Shown in pieces: positions 10,138 through 19,605 of a DNA stretch of 53,755 nt. Origin of the DNA: Rhodobacteraceae bacterium (ex Bugula neritina AB1) (GTDB lineage: Bacteria > Pseudomonadota > Alphaproteobacteria > Rhodobacterales > Rhodobacteraceae). Both the position numbers and the translations under genes were made by a program. The stretch lies in NCBI GenBank assembly GCA_001730095.1, contig MDLF01000008.1, positions 1-53,755 of the forward strand. Direction: 5' to 3'. Numbering within the stretch: position 1 is the first letter of the stretch; each line of letters begins with the position of its first letter. The notes under the pieces are model-generated. The model saw only the letters and a program-made list of their open reading frames with translations. It was not told the origin of the DNA and searched no databases.

Positions 10138-11652
10138 TCAGGTTTCGGTGGTGGCTTCCACAGCGTCCAAGCGAACACCGTAACCCCAGAGGCGTCTAAG
10201 GTGTTTCAGCACCTCCTCCTGGTCATCTTCATCCAGGTGAATGCCATCGCGCACGGTATGGGTCAGCTTCAGCTCCCGGTCGCCGCGCAAGTCGGCGTCG
10301 GTCACCTGGATGTCCGCCTCCAGATACGCAAGGTCATACTGTTTCGCCAGATCACGGCGGATCGCCTTGTAGCCGGCCCGATTGTGGATCTGGCTCACCA
10401 CAAGGTTCGGCAGCTCAGCATCATTGGTCAGGGTGAACAGCTTGAATTTGCGGATCAGATGCGGTGACAAGAACTGCTGGATGAAGCTTTCATCGCGGTA
10501 ATTGGCCCAGGCATCGCGCAGCACCCCGCGCCAATCAGGGTTGCCGGCAAAATCCGGGAACCACTCCCGATCCTCCTCTGTCGGCTCCTGGCAAATCCGG
10601 CGGATATCCTGCATCATCGCAAAGCCCAGCGCATAAGGGTTGATGCCGGAGTAGCGCGGATCATCATATTCCGGCTGCATCACCACATTGGTATGGCTGT
10701 GCAGCATCTCCATATAGGCGCCCTGGGTGATCTGGCCCTGCTCATACAATTTGTTGATGATGTAGTAATGCACAAAGGTCGCGCAGCCCTCGTTCATCAC
10801 CTTGGTCTGTTTCTGCGGATAAAAATACTGCGCCAGCATACGCACGATGCGCAAGATCTCACACTGCCAGGGTTCCAGCACCGGGCTGTGTTTTTCCAGG
10901 AAATACAGAATGTTCTCCTGCGGCAGGTTCATCATCTTTCGGCGCGCGCTGAAATCGGTGTCCTCGACCAGTTCCAGCTTGTCCCGGCGCAACGTGGAAT
11001 CAGTCCAGATGTCCAGCACGCTCTGGCTGCTTTCATATCCCTCGCGCACTTTCTGCATTGCCACCAGTTCCTCATTGGTGGGTTTGGGCGGTCGGCCGTA
11101 ACGGAACACGCCCTGAGACTGCATCGCATGGGCCGCATCCAGCACCTCTTCGACAGCCAACGGGCCATACCGTTCTTCGCAGGCCGCGATATAGTTTTTG
11201 GCAAAGGCCAGATAGTCGTGAATGCCGTCAGCGTCGGTCCATTGCCGGAACAAGTAGTTGTTCTTGAAGAAATGATTGTGTCCGAAGGCCGCATGCGCCA
11301 TCACCAGGGTCTGCATCGCCATGGTGTTTTCTTCCATGTTGTAACTGATGCAGGGGTTGGAATTGATCACGATCTCATAGGCCAGCCCCTGGCGGCCTGT
11401 GCGATAAAGCGCATCATCGCGGGCGAAGTGTTTGCCGAAAGACCAATGCTGATACATCAGCGGCAGGCCGACACAGGAGTAAGCGTCGAGCATCTGCTCG
11501 GCTGAGATGATCTCGATCTGGTTGGGATACACATCCAGCCCAAGGTCGCCCAGCGCGATCTCTTCGATCGCGTCACGCGCCTTTCCCATCAGCTCAAAGG
11601 TCCACTCCGGCCCGTCAAACAGCGGTTCGCGCGCCTTTTCAGCTGCCTGCAT
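10138..11652 (-). CDS. spoVR: SpoVR family protein
   Basis: 504 residues, close to the usual length of the YcgB/SpoVR family. The family is named from a Bacillus spore-cortex gene, but it is widespread in non-sporulating proteobacteria, where it sits with prkA and yeaH as a stress or stationary-phase module. Its biochemical role is unknown to me. Conserved-looking parts include a His-rich segment (HAAFGHNHFFKNNYLFRQW) and the NEGCATFVHYYI region, which could bind metal; that is inference. The start overlaps the yeaH stop by 14 bases, so translation is probably coupled and the three genes form an operon transcribed prkA-yeaH-spoVR. Confidence 0.9.
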   Translation of the reverse strand: MQAAEKAREPLFDGPEWTFELMGKARDAIEEIALGDLGLDVYPNQIEIISAEQMLDAYSCVGLPLMYQHWSFGKHFARDDALYRTGRQGLAYEIVINSNPCISYNMEENTMAMQTLVMAHAAFGHNHFFKNNYLFRQWTDADGIHDYLAFAKNYIAACEERYGPLAVEEVLDAAHAMQSQGVFRYGRPPKPTNEELVAMQKVREGYESSQSVLDIWTDSTLRRDKLELVEDTDFSARRKMMNLPQENILYFLEKHSPVLEPWQCEILRIVRMLAQYFYPQKQTKVMNEGCATFVHYYIINKLYEQGQITQGAYMEMLHSHTNVVMQPEYDDPRYSGINPYALGFAMMQDIRRICQEPTEEDREWFPDFAGNPDWRGVLRDAWANYRDESFIQQFLSPHLIRKFKLFTLTNDAELPNLVVSQIHNRAGYKAIRRDLAKQYDLAYLEADIQVTDADLRGDRELKLTHTVRDGIHLDEDDQEEVLKHLRRLWGYGVRLDAVEATTET

Positions 11653-12976
11653 GCTGCAATCCTTTCACCTTGGGGAGAAAAAACTCCCGGAAAATCGGAT
11701 AGATATGGCCCGGCAGCGAAACCCGTTGCATTTCAAAATGCTGGGCCTGCGCTTTCACCTCACGGAAATTCTGCCACAGGTCTTCGCCTGCTTCAGGGTT
11801 GGTGAGCAGCATTTCCGCCGCCTCGTCCACGATCTCGAGGTAAGCATAGAACTGGCAGACCGGCAGCAGATCGTTCAGCAGCAGATTCTTGCAGCGCACC
11901 GAGTCATTGCCAAAGTTTTCACCATCGGAGGCCTGGGCGCCGTAGATGTTCCACTCATCCGGCGGATAGCGTTCCTCGATGATCTCCTTCATCTTCTCCA
12001 GTGCGGTAGACACAATGGTACCGCCGGTTTCACGGGCATAGAAGAACGTATCCTCATCGACTTCCTGAGCGTGATGGGTATGGCGCACGAACACCAGTTC
12101 AGTGTGTTCATAGCAGCGTTCAAGGAACAGATGCAGCAAAAGGAAGAAGCGTTTGGCCAGATCCTTCTCGCGTTCCTGCATGGAGCCGGAGACGTCCATC
12201 AGACAGAACACCACGGCGCGGGAGTTGCGGATCTTTTCCGGCACGAAAGTGTCATAGCGCAAGTCCAGCGGGTCGATGTAACCGACGACCTTGCGCTTGC
12301 GGGTGATGCCCTCAAGCCTTTTGCGCAACGTCTCCAGAACCTCCTCCTGCGACGGGGTGCGCTCCTCCAGCGCCTCCAGTTCAGCGATCTGGTCCTCCAG
12401 CTCGCGCTGGGATTTGGTCGTCGGGCGCTGCAAGGCAATACGCCGCCCCAGTGAGTTGCGCATGGTGCGCACCAGATTGAGATTATTCGGCGTCCCTGCC
12501 GTGGTCAGGCCTGCGCGGCGGGTCCCGATGGTCTCTGTCTCCACCGTGGCTTTTTCCACCAGATCCGGCAGCTCCAGCCCTTCAAACAGGATCTCCAGAT
12601 ATTCTTCCTGCGTTAGGGTAAAGGAAAATTCATCCTCCCCGTCCCCGTCCTCAGAGGCCTGGCGGCCGCTTTCTCCGGCGCCGCCCTGCGGCCGTTTGAT
12701 CGTGTCGCCAACAACAAATTCCTTGTTGCCGGGCAGTACATGGCGGCGCAGGCCGCCCTTGGAAGAATGAAAGAACCGCGGCTCTTTCAGCCCCCGTGTT
12801 GGAATAGTGACCTGTTCGCCTTCGTCCGGGAGACCGCTGCTGCCCTGGATCGACTTGCTCCGGACCGACTGGTCAACACGCTCCTTAATGTTCTCCCGGG
12901 CCCGCCGCAGGAACCGTTGCCGGTTCCCGAGACTTTTGCCCTTTGGATTGGCGCGCCTGTCGATGAAATGATGCAT
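11639..12976 (-). CDS. yeaH: DUF444 / YeaH-YhbH family protein with VWA-like MIDAS motif
   Basis: 445 residues. The N-terminus is basic (FIDRRANPKGKSLGNRQRFL), followed by an acidic low-complexity segment (about 108-118), then a von Willebrand factor A-like domain with the metal-ion-dependent adhesion motif DVSGS at 261-265. A TGGT motif (GGTIVSTAL) downstream is also MIDAS-like. The family is a constant partner of PrkA and SpoVR and is thought to act with the kinase in stress adaptation; the mechanism is not established. The gene starts 18 bases after the prkA stop and its 3' end overlaps spoVR. Confidence 0.9.
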   Translation of the reverse strand: MHHFIDRRANPKGKSLGNRQRFLRRARENIKERVDQSVRSKSIQGSSGLPDEGEQVTIPTRGLKEPRFFHSSKGGLRRHVLPGNKEFVVGDTIKRPQGGAGESGRQASEDGDGEDEFSFTLTQEEYLEILFEGLELPDLVEKATVETETIGTRRAGLTTAGTPNNLNLVRTMRNSLGRRIALQRPTTKSQRELEDQIAELEALEERTPSQEEVLETLRKRLEGITRKRKVVGYIDPLDLRYDTFVPEKIRNSRAVVFCLMDVSGSMQEREKDLAKRFFLLLHLFLERCYEHTELVFVRHTHHAQEVDEDTFFYARETGGTIVSTALEKMKEIIEERYPPDEWNIYGAQASDGENFGNDSVRCKNLLLNDLLPVCQFYAYLEIVDEAAEMLLTNPEAGEDLWQNFREVKAQAQHFEMQRVSLPGHIYPIFREFFLPKVKGLQHAGS

Positions 12977-12994
12977 ATTGCACAGCGCTCCTCT

Positions 12995-14929
12995 TTAGCC
13001 CGCCTTGTTGACACGCATGTACCATTCAACCAGACGCCGCACCTGACGGTCGGTATAGCCGTGGCCACGCATACGCTCGACGAACTCCTGGTGCTTGCCT
13101 TCGGTCTTGCTGTCCTTCTTGGACCCGAAGGAGATCACCGGCAGCAATTCTTCGACCTGGCTGAACATGTGCTTTTCGATCACATCGCGCAGTTTCTCAT
13201 AAGAGTTCCAGGCCGGGTTTTTGCCGGTATTGGCCCGATGGCGCAGGGCAAATTTGACAACCTCGTTGCGGAAATCCTTGGGATTTGCGATGCCCACCGG
13301 CTTTTCGATCTTGGAAGGCTCAGCGTCCAGAACTTCGCGGTTGTACAATTGGCCGGTGTCAGGGTCCTTGTAATCCTGCTCTTCGATCCAGGCGTCAGCA
13401 TAGGAGATGTAGCGGTCAAAAACGTTCTGGCCGTATTCGGTATAACTTTCGAGGTACGCCTTCTGGATTTCGTTGCCGATGAACTCCTCATAGCGCGGCG
13501 CCAGTTCGGTCTTGATGAACTCAAGATACTTCTGCTCCGTCTCCTGCGGGAACTGCTCGCGTTTGATCATCTGTTCCAGCACATACATCAGATGCACCGG
13601 GTCCGCCGCCACCTCGTTGGTGTCGAAGTTGAAAGTGGTAGAGAGCACCTTGAAGGCAAAGCGGGTGGAAATGCCGTTCATGCCTTCGTCCACACCAGCA
13701 CGGTCCTGGTATTCCTGCACCGTCTTGGCCTTGGGGTCGGTGTCCTTCAGGCTTTCACCATCGTAAACCCGCATCTTGGAATAGAGGTTCGAGTTTTCAT
13801 GCGGCTTCAGACGCGTCAGAACCGAGAAGCGGCTGAGGATCTTCATTGTCTCAGGCGCACAGGGGGCATCCCGCAATTCGCTGTATTCAATCAGCTTTTC
13901 ATAGATCGAGGTTTCATCCGAAACCCGCAGGCAATAGGGTACTTTGACGATCGACACCCGGTCGATAAAGGCCTCGTTGTTTTTGTTGTTCTTGAAGCTC
14001 TGCCATTCGCTTTCGTTCGAATGCGCCAGGATCAGGCCGTTGAACGGGATCGCACCAAAGCTTTCGGTGCCCATATAGTTGCCTTCCTGCGTCGCCGTCA
14101 GCAACGGGTGCAGCATCTTGATCGGCGCCTTGAACATCTCGACGAATTCAAGCACCCCTTGCGTTGCCCGGTTCAGCCCGCCGGAGAAACTGTAGGCATC
14201 CGGGTTGTCCTGGCTGAAATGCTCCAGCTGACGGATGTCGACCTTGCCCACGAGGGTCGAGATGTCCTGGTTGTTCTCATCGCCGGGTTCGACCTTGGCC
14301 ACACAGATACGGCGTAGGCGTGACGGATACAGGCGAACAACCGTGAACTTGTTGATATCTCCGTCAAATTCATCCAGCCGCTGCACCGCCCAGGGTGACA
14401 TCAGCCCCGGCAGCCGGTGCTGGGCAATGCCGTATTCCTCTTGGAGAATTTTACCCATGCGGACCGGGTCGAACAGGCCAAGCGGGCTTTCAAAAATCGG
14501 CGAAATCTGATCGCCGGCTTTCAGTACGTAGATCGGCTGGTCTTCGACCAGGCGCTTCAGTCGCTCTGCCAAGGAAGACTTGCCGCCGCCGACCGGGCCA
14601 AGAAGGTAAAGGATCTGCTTTCGTTCCTCCAATCCCTGGGCGGCGTGGCGGAAGTAGCCGACAATCCGCTCGATTGTGTCCTCCATGCCGAAGAAATCGT
14701 GGAAGGCTCGGTAGCGCTTGATTGTCCTGTTCTGAAAGATCGGCCCGAGCCGGGCGTCCTTGGACGTGTCCACAAGCTCCTCTTCGCCAATCGCCTTCAA
14801 CATCCTCTCGGCGACGTTCGCATACATGCTGGGATCGTCACGGCAGGCATTCAAATATTCCTGCAGCGGCATCTCCTGCTCGCGCGTTTCGCCGTACTGC
14901 TCTGCAAAAAGTTCGGCAATGTCTTTCAT
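12995..14929 (-). CDS. prkA: PrkA/YeaG family serine protein kinase
   Basis: 644 residues, as far as I recall the same length as E. coli YeaG. The AAA-like N-terminal domain has a clear Walker A (GPVGGGKS, residues 111-118). The PrkA C-terminal domain follows (from about residue 400). Family members autophosphorylate and have been reported as serine kinases; in enterobacteria the yeaG-yeaH pair responds to nitrogen starvation. An AGGAGG Shine-Dalgarno lies 11 bases before the ATG. It is the first gene of the prkA-yeaH-spoVR operon; the promoter must lie in 14930 and upward. Confidence 0.93.
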   Translation of the reverse strand: MKDIAELFAEQYGETREQEMPLQEYLNACRDDPSMYANVAERMLKAIGEEELVDTSKDARLGPIFQNRTIKRYRAFHDFFGMEDTIERIVGYFRHAAQGLEERKQILYLLGPVGGGKSSLAERLKRLVEDQPIYVLKAGDQISPIFESPLGLFDPVRMGKILQEEYGIAQHRLPGLMSPWAVQRLDEFDGDINKFTVVRLYPSRLRRICVAKVEPGDENNQDISTLVGKVDIRQLEHFSQDNPDAYSFSGGLNRATQGVLEFVEMFKAPIKMLHPLLTATQEGNYMGTESFGAIPFNGLILAHSNESEWQSFKNNKNNEAFIDRVSIVKVPYCLRVSDETSIYEKLIEYSELRDAPCAPETMKILSRFSVLTRLKPHENSNLYSKMRVYDGESLKDTDPKAKTVQEYQDRAGVDEGMNGISTRFAFKVLSTTFNFDTNEVAADPVHLMYVLEQMIKREQFPQETEQKYLEFIKTELAPRYEEFIGNEIQKAYLESYTEYGQNVFDRYISYADAWIEEQDYKDPDTGQLYNREVLDAEPSKIEKPVGIANPKDFRNEVVKFALRHRANTGKNPAWNSYEKLRDVIEKHMFSQVEELLPVISFGSKKDSKTEGKHQEFVERMRGHGYTDRQVRRLVEWYMRVNKAG

Positions 14930-15291
14930 TTTGAATCAAGCCTCCTGGTTTACTGGCGCCGTTCCTCCTGGCGTTTCTAGTTAACGCACGGACAGAGTGT
15001 GCCCAGCACGTGGGCATGTATGTCCGCGTTAGTGTTGAGTTCTGATTTCTGCTCGGCGCCGCTTCTGGCGTTATGCGTCCGGTTGGCCGCTCTTGGCGGC
15101 GGCCTGCGCCCGGGTTCCAGGCTATCGGCGTCGTATCGCTTACTTTCGAGCTTACACCAATTACGAACTTCTTACTATCTGAAAGTGGTGTATTTTTAAT
15201 TAATTGCCAGAAACTTTTGCGAGAAATTGTAGTCACATTACAGCGATCACTGTCAGCGCATGACGTCGCTGCGTTGCAGCATCTGCGGGAT
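14930..15291. other. Gene-free region upstream of prkA
   Basis: No gene seen. It holds two short dyads that could be operators or mRNA leader hairpins of the prkA operon: GCGTT..AACGC around 14971-14987 and a perfect TGCCCA-GCACG-TGGGCA at 15000-15016. The segment 15160-15240 is AT-rich. I cannot define promoter boxes with confidence. Confidence 0.4.
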
Positions 15292-15326
15292 AAAAACACA
15301 AAAACCGCCTGTGTATTCAGGGCGGT
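15292..15326 (-). terminator. Rho-independent terminator on the complement strand
   Basis: On the complement strand ACCGCCCTG and CAGGCGGT pair (one bulge) across a short loop and are followed by TTTTTGTGTTTTT. This is a convincing intrinsic terminator. It has no recognised gene upstream of it on that strand, only the small frame at 15326-15490. It therefore suggests an unannotated short transcript. Confidence 0.6.
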
Positions 15327-15490
15327 CAAAGGCAGCATTCCAGACCCGTGCGACCGGCAGAAAACACAGCGCTGACGAGAACTATTCCACTCAGCAGATA
15401 CACTCCGAATGCCCGCCGATATGGCAAACGCAGCATCGCCGCGGCATGAAAAACCTTTAGGAATCTGCGGCAAGCAAGACACGGTGCCAT
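15326..15490 (-). CDS. Possible small membrane protein (54 residues)
   Basis: An ATG at 15490 (complement), preceded by GGCGGGGC at reasonable spacing, opens a 54-codon frame. It has a basic N-terminal half (ACRRF, LPYRR) and one hydrophobic segment, VYLLSGIVLVSAVF, that could span a membrane. The stop codon abuts the intrinsic terminator at 15292-15326, as expected for a real short gene. I do not recognise a family. The alternative is a small RNA using the same terminator, or a chance frame. Confidence 0.3.
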   Translation of the reverse strand: MAPCLACRRFLKVFHAAAMLRLPYRRAFGVYLLSGIVLVSAVFSAGRTGLECCL

Positions 15491-15660
15491 GAAATTTGCC
15501 CCGCCAAACGCCCGCACGCACTGGACAGAACGGCAAAATTTGTCGCATTGTAGCCTCAAAATGGCCGCAGAAGACGGTCGTGAGGCGAAACACAGGCAAC
15601 GAAACCATATGCTGCGGACCGATTTCCGGGCCGCGGCTCAAGTGAGATGGGCGGTAATTC

Positions 15661-18234
15661 ATGAGCACGGTCGCATTTATCACCCGCGATACGGCGGGCA
15701 CCACACAGCATGGCAATTTTTCCGAGGGCACGCCGGCACGCATTGATGCAGGCCAGTCCAAGGACATTTCCCTGAATCTCAGCCCTGCCGATGTCGAGAG
15801 CTACGCCCGCCAAGGCAACAATTTGCACATCACTCTGGCAAACGGTCAGGAGCTGGTGCTGGAGAACTACTACGCCTTTGGCGCAACCGGCGGCAAAAAC
15901 CTGTTCCTGAGCCAAGAAGGCCAGTTCGTTGAAGTGGTGCTGGAGGACAAATCCAGCGGCATGCTGTTTGCGACCTATGAACCGCTGGATCTGGCTGGCA
16001 AATGGAGCGCCTATGACGAGATGGTGTTCCTGGACGTTGACCGGATCGAACCGGTGGTGGCACCGCTCGTGGCGCCGCTGTTCGGCGGCCTGGGCGCGGC
16101 AGGTGCTGCTGCGGGCGTCGTCGGAGCCGCAGTAATTGCCGGCAGCGGCGGCGGAGGTGACGACGATGGCGGCGGCACAGGTGGCGGCAACAACGGCAAC
16201 ACATTTGTGGCTATCGACAGCGGCCTGGCTGGCGGCGACGACGCCATCAGTGCAACCGAAGCCGCTTCTGGCGTGACCCTGACTGGCACCGCTGAGGCTG
16301 GCTCCACTGTAGAAGTCACCTTTCAGGACGTGACCCGGACAGTCACAGCTACAGATGAAGGGACCTGGAGCGCAGATTTCGAAGCCTCTGAGATTACCGG
16401 CGGCGAATATGATGCGCCGGTCACTGTGACATCTACAAATGCTGGCGGCGACACGGCAACAGCCACGTCCACGCTCCATATCGACACGGAAACCGAGGTT
16501 GCAGTTGATGCCGGCCAGGCTGGCGGCGACGACATGATCAATGGCGCAGAGGCCGCGGACGGGGTGACCCTGACTGGCACCGCTGAAGCCGGGGCCAGCG
16601 TGGAGGTGACCTTCCAAGGGGTCACGCGTACGGTAACGGCCACCGACGAAGGGACCTGGAGCGCCGCTTTTGCCGCGTCGGAAATCAGTTCCGGTGAATA
16701 CGACGCAGAAGTGACCGCCACCGCAACCGATGCCTATGGCAACACAGAAACTTCTACTGGAACAGTCCGTGTAGACACCATCACCTCGGTGGCCATCGAC
16801 GCTGATCAGGCAGGCGGTGACGACATCGTCAACAATGCAGAAGCCACAGCGGGCCTTACCCTGACCGGCACTGGCGAGGCTGGTGCGTCGGTCAGCGTCA
16901 CCGTTGAGGGCGTGACCCGGACCGCCACGGTAGACGCCGATGGCAACTGGGCTGCAGAATTCGAAGCCGGATCTCTGCCTGCCGGCGAATATGATACAAC
17001 GATCAGCGTCACTTCGACCGACGAAGCAGGAAACACTGCAACCGCCACAGCGGACCTGCATGTGGATACCCTGGTCGACCCGCTCACAGTCGAGACAGCG
17101 ACCGTCGAGGGGGATGGCGTTGTCAACGAGAACGAACACAGCGACGGTGTCACTCTGACCGGAACCGTAGAGCCCGGTTCAACCGTGGTTGTGCAGCTGG
17201 GCGATGCGACCGAAACTGCAACCGTGGACAGCGACGGCAACTGGAGCGTGGATTTCGCGGCCTCTGACATTCCGCAAGGCAGCTACGAAGCCGATGTTAT
17301 CGTTACTGCAACGGACACAGTCGGCAACACAGCGGAAATCACCGACACCCTGACCATCGACACTGAGGTCGTGCCGTTCGAGGCTGACAGCGTAACCGAT
17401 GATGACATCGTGAATGTCGCCGAGCAGTCTGCGGGGCTGACCCTGACCGGCACGGTGGAACCCGGCTCTACGATCGATGTCACCATTGAAGGCGTGACCC
17501 GGGCTGCATCCGTCGATGACGATGGCAACTGGAGCGTGGAATTCGATGCCGGCGACCTGCCGGAAGGCACCTATGAAGCCACGGCAGAAATAACCGCGAC
17601 CGACCCGGCCGGAAACACCGCCTCTCTGAGTAAAGCCTTCAGCGTCGACACCGACTATGACGCTCCGAACGTTGGCGAAGTTATCAGTTCCGGCACCGGC
17701 GTTAGCAGCTTCTTCAGCGAGGATTTCGCAGCGGGCGACACCGTGCATGAGCTGACCAGCACAGGCGGCGTTTCGGAGGTCAGCGGCACTCTGACAGATC
17801 TGGGCGGCGGAAGGACCCTGTTTGACTTCGACGCAGAGGTTCCGGACGGCTCGCAACTGGTGGTAAACCGTGTGGATGCAGCAGGAAACAGCTCAGGCAC
17901 TTTGGTTGCGTTCCAGAGCGATGCCGATGAAACGGACCTGGACCATGTGGGACTGTCCGGGTTCAACATCGGCGAAATCAATCTGATCCATGCAGACAAT
18001 GCCGACCTGACCCTGACCGAAGCAGACATCAACAGCCTGTCGGGCAATAGCAACAGGCTGGTTGTGCACGGCAGCAAGGATGACGCGGCCGGAGAGCAGG
18101 ACACGCTCACCATTGCCGGAGCGGCCAAGACAAGTGAAACCGAGACCATCGATGGCGAAACCTACGCCGTCTACACTCTGGGTGACGACGGCACTACGGT
18201 CGTGGTCGATGAAGACATCAACACCATAATCTGA
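15661..18234 (+). CDS. Type I-secreted BapA-like adhesin with Ig-like repeats
   Basis: 857 residues, strongly acidic and cysteine-poor. Residues 1-130 form a BapA-type prefix domain (QSKDISLNLSPADVESYARQ, then NLHITLANGQELVLENY). A Gly/Ala-rich hydrophobic stretch (140-160) and a Gly/Asp linker follow. Residues 183 to about 667 hold five Ig-like repeats of about 97 residues, each with GLTLTGT..AG or EPG and GxW motifs. The end (ADLTLTEADINSLSG...YAVYTLG...VVVDEDINTII) matches the C-terminal secretion-signal region of large T1SS adhesins. There is no N-terminal signal peptide, as expected for type I export. The three following genes encode the complete exporter. Likely role: cell-surface attachment or biofilm. 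It is small for a Bap protein. Start ATG is preceded by GAGATGGG. Confidence 0.85.
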   Translation: MSTVAFITRDTAGTTQHGNFSEGTPARIDAGQSKDISLNLSPADVESYARQGNNLHITLANGQELVLENYYAFGATGGKNLFLSQEGQFVEVVLEDKSSGMLFATYEPLDLAGKWSAYDEMVFLDVDRIEPVVAPLVAPLFGGLGAAGAAAGVVGAAVIAGSGGGGDDDGGGTGGGNNGNTFVAIDSGLAGGDDAISATEAASGVTLTGTAEAGSTVEVTFQDVTRTVTATDEGTWSADFEASEITGGEYDAPVTVTSTNAGGDTATATSTLHIDTETEVAVDAGQAGGDDMINGAEAADGVTLTGTAEAGASVEVTFQGVTRTVTATDEGTWSAAFAASEISSGEYDAEVTATATDAYGNTETSTGTVRVDTITSVAIDADQAGGDDIVNNAEATAGLTLTGTGEAGASVSVTVEGVTRTATVDADGNWAAEFEAGSLPAGEYDTTISVTSTDEAGNTATATADLHVDTLVDPLTVETATVEGDGVVNENEHSDGVTLTGTVEPGSTVVVQLGDATETATVDSDGNWSVDFAASDIPQGSYEADVIVTATDTVGNTAEITDTLTIDTEVVPFEADSVTDDDIVNVAEQSAGLTLTGTVEPGSTIDVTIEGVTRAASVDDDGNWSVEFDAGDLPEGTYEATAEITATDPAGNTASLSKAFSVDTDYDAPNVGEVISSGTGVSSFFSEDFAAGDTVHELTSTGGVSEVSGTLTDLGGGRTLFDFDAEVPDGSQLVVNRVDAAGNSSGTLVAFQSDADETDLDHVGLSGFNIGEINLIHADNADLTLTEADINSLSGNSNRLVVHGSKDDAAGEQDTLTIAGAAKTSETETIDGETYAVYTLGDDGTTVVVDEDINTII
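16207..17661 (+). repeat. Five tandem Ig-like domain repeats inside the adhesin
   Basis: Five units of about 290 bp, each beginning near VAID/VAVD-x-(D/G)QAGGDD or its variants and ending near DT. The first two units are the most alike (both contain TAEAG then TRTVTATDEGTWSA), and units 3-5 diverge. Nucleotide identity is partial, so these are old domain duplications. They are coding and not a CRISPR or satellite. Confidence 0.8.
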
Positions 18235-18240
18235 TTTTCC

Positions 18241-18269
18241 GGCCTGGCAGCGGTTACTGCCGCCAGGCC
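18241..18269 (+). terminator. Stem-loop between adhesin and exporter genes
   Basis: GGCCTGGC and GCCAGGCC form a perfect 8-bp stem seven bases after the adhesin stop. No T-run follows, so it is more likely a partial attenuator or an mRNA 3'-end stabiliser. Such an element would let the adhesin be made in excess over its export machinery. Confidence 0.45.
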
Positions 18270-18315
18270 CAACACATCAAAAGCCTTGAACAAAGGGCAA
18301 AGGGCAAGGGGCAGG

Positions 18316-19605
18316 ATGCAACCGGGACGCTTTCTTTGCGCCATCGCAGCGATGTGCAGCCTAATCGGCTGCACACCCGCCCCTTTTGGCACTGCCGGAG
18401 ATGCGCCAGAAGGCGCTCCGCGCAGCAATTTCGCGCAGACTGGAGAGACCTCCTCTGCGGTGATCAGCGCACTGATGGACCGCCGCTCGCTGCTGACAGA
18501 AGACAGCGCCTACGGACAGGTGGCCACCGCCGCCATCGCAGCTTCCTCGCGCGCGACAGAAGCAGAGCTGATCAGTGCCAAACTGCGAGCCGAAGCTGCG
18601 TCTAAGAACTGGTTTCCGACCCTGGGGCCATCTGTCAGCCTGACCGACCTGGGCGATCTGGTTGCCGGCCTGCTGATTGAGCAGGTGCTGTTCGACAACG
18701 GCCGCCGCAAAGCGGAGCGTGAATTTGCGGCCGCCGATGTCGAAGTGGCTGCCGTCAGCCTGTCGGAGGACATGAACGGTCGCGTGGAAACCGCCGTCGG
18801 GCTTTATGCTGCGGCGCTGCGCGGCGACGAAAAAGCCGCCTATGGGGATCGCGCCTTGCGCCGGATGCAGGAGTTCCGCCGGATTGTGCAAGGCAGGGTC
18901 GATGGCGGCGTATCCGACCGTGCCGACCTGAATGTCGTGGACAGCAAGATCAGCGGCATCCGCACTTCCACCGCCACTGCACAGGACGCTGCGGCCACTG
19001 CACGTGCAGAGTTGCAGGCCATGACGGGACAAAGTTTCAGCCAGAAACCTTCTCATCTGTCCATTGGCACACCGCCCGGACAGGGACAGTTCCTGTCCGT
19101 GCTCAGGGCAGAAGCCGAGGCCGAACGCACGATTGCACAAGCCAAATCCGGCCGCGCCGGACTGCTGCCGCAGATCGCCGCCTCTGGCAACGTGACGTCA
19201 GATGGCTCTGGTGCAGGCCTCACATTGGGCGTGGGCCAACCGCTGGGTCTGGGCACACCTGCAGCCATTCAGGCACTGGAAGCTTCCAAGGAGGCCGCAA
19301 CCCGCCAAGTCGGCGAAGCCGAAGAAGCCGCCCGCCGCGCCTATAGCCGCCAAGTGCAGCAGATCGCCTCCTATCAGCGGCAGGAAGGCGAAACCGCGGT
19401 TTTGGTGCGGCGCAGCCGCGAGACCTATGACTTGTTCCAAAAGCAGTTCGAGGCGGGCCAGCGCCCGGTCATGGATGTCATCCAGGTCTATGAAGAACTG
19501 GTGCGTCGGGAGCAGGCCTTTATCGATGCAAAATACGAGGTTGTGCTGATCCAGCTGGCGCTGGCACGCGATCTGGGGCTTCTGGCTGATGGGGACAAGA
19601 TTTGA
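18316..19605 (+). CDS. TolC-family outer-membrane lipoprotein of a type I secretion system
   Basis: 429 residues. The N-terminus is a lipoprotein signal peptide with lipobox LIGC (lipidated Cys19). The rest is Ala-rich and helical with the duplicated architecture of outer-membrane efflux proteins (for example RADLNVVDSKISGIR and the second-half AIQALEASKEAATRQ...RRAYSRQVQQ). It should form the outer-membrane channel through which the adhesin leaves the cell. A longer frame begins at 18286, but the ATG at 18316 starts directly at the signal peptide and has an AGGGG Shine-Dalgarno. The stop TGA overlaps the next start (TTGA). Confidence 0.85.
   Translation: MQPGRFLCAIAAMCSLIGCTPAPFGTAGDAPEGAPRSNFAQTGETSSAVISALMDRRSLLTEDSAYGQVATAAIAASSRATEAELISAKLRAEAASKNWFPTLGPSVSLTDLGDLVAGLLIEQVLFDNGRRKAEREFAAADVEVAAVSLSEDMNGRVETAVGLYAAALRGDEKAAYGDRALRRMQEFRRIVQGRVDGGVSDRADLNVVDSKISGIRTSTATAQDAAATARAELQAMTGQSFSQKPSHLSIGTPPGQGQFLSVLRAEAEAERTIAQAKSGRAGLLPQIAASGNVTSDGSGAGLTLGVGQPLGLGTPAAIQALEASKEAATRQVGEAEEAARRAYSRQVQQIASYQRQEGETAVLVRRSRETYDLFQKQFEAGQRPVMDVIQVYEELVRREQAFIDAKYEVVLIQLALARDLGLLADGDKI

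Noticed and set aside
15556-17139. 527-codon complement-strand frame over the adhesin
   Set aside because: Mirror of the Ig-like repeats; the plus-strand product has clear domain structure.
16207-17661. Tandem repeats considered as a CRISPR array
   Set aside because: Units of about 290 bp are coding Ig-like domains with no short identical repeats or unique spacers.
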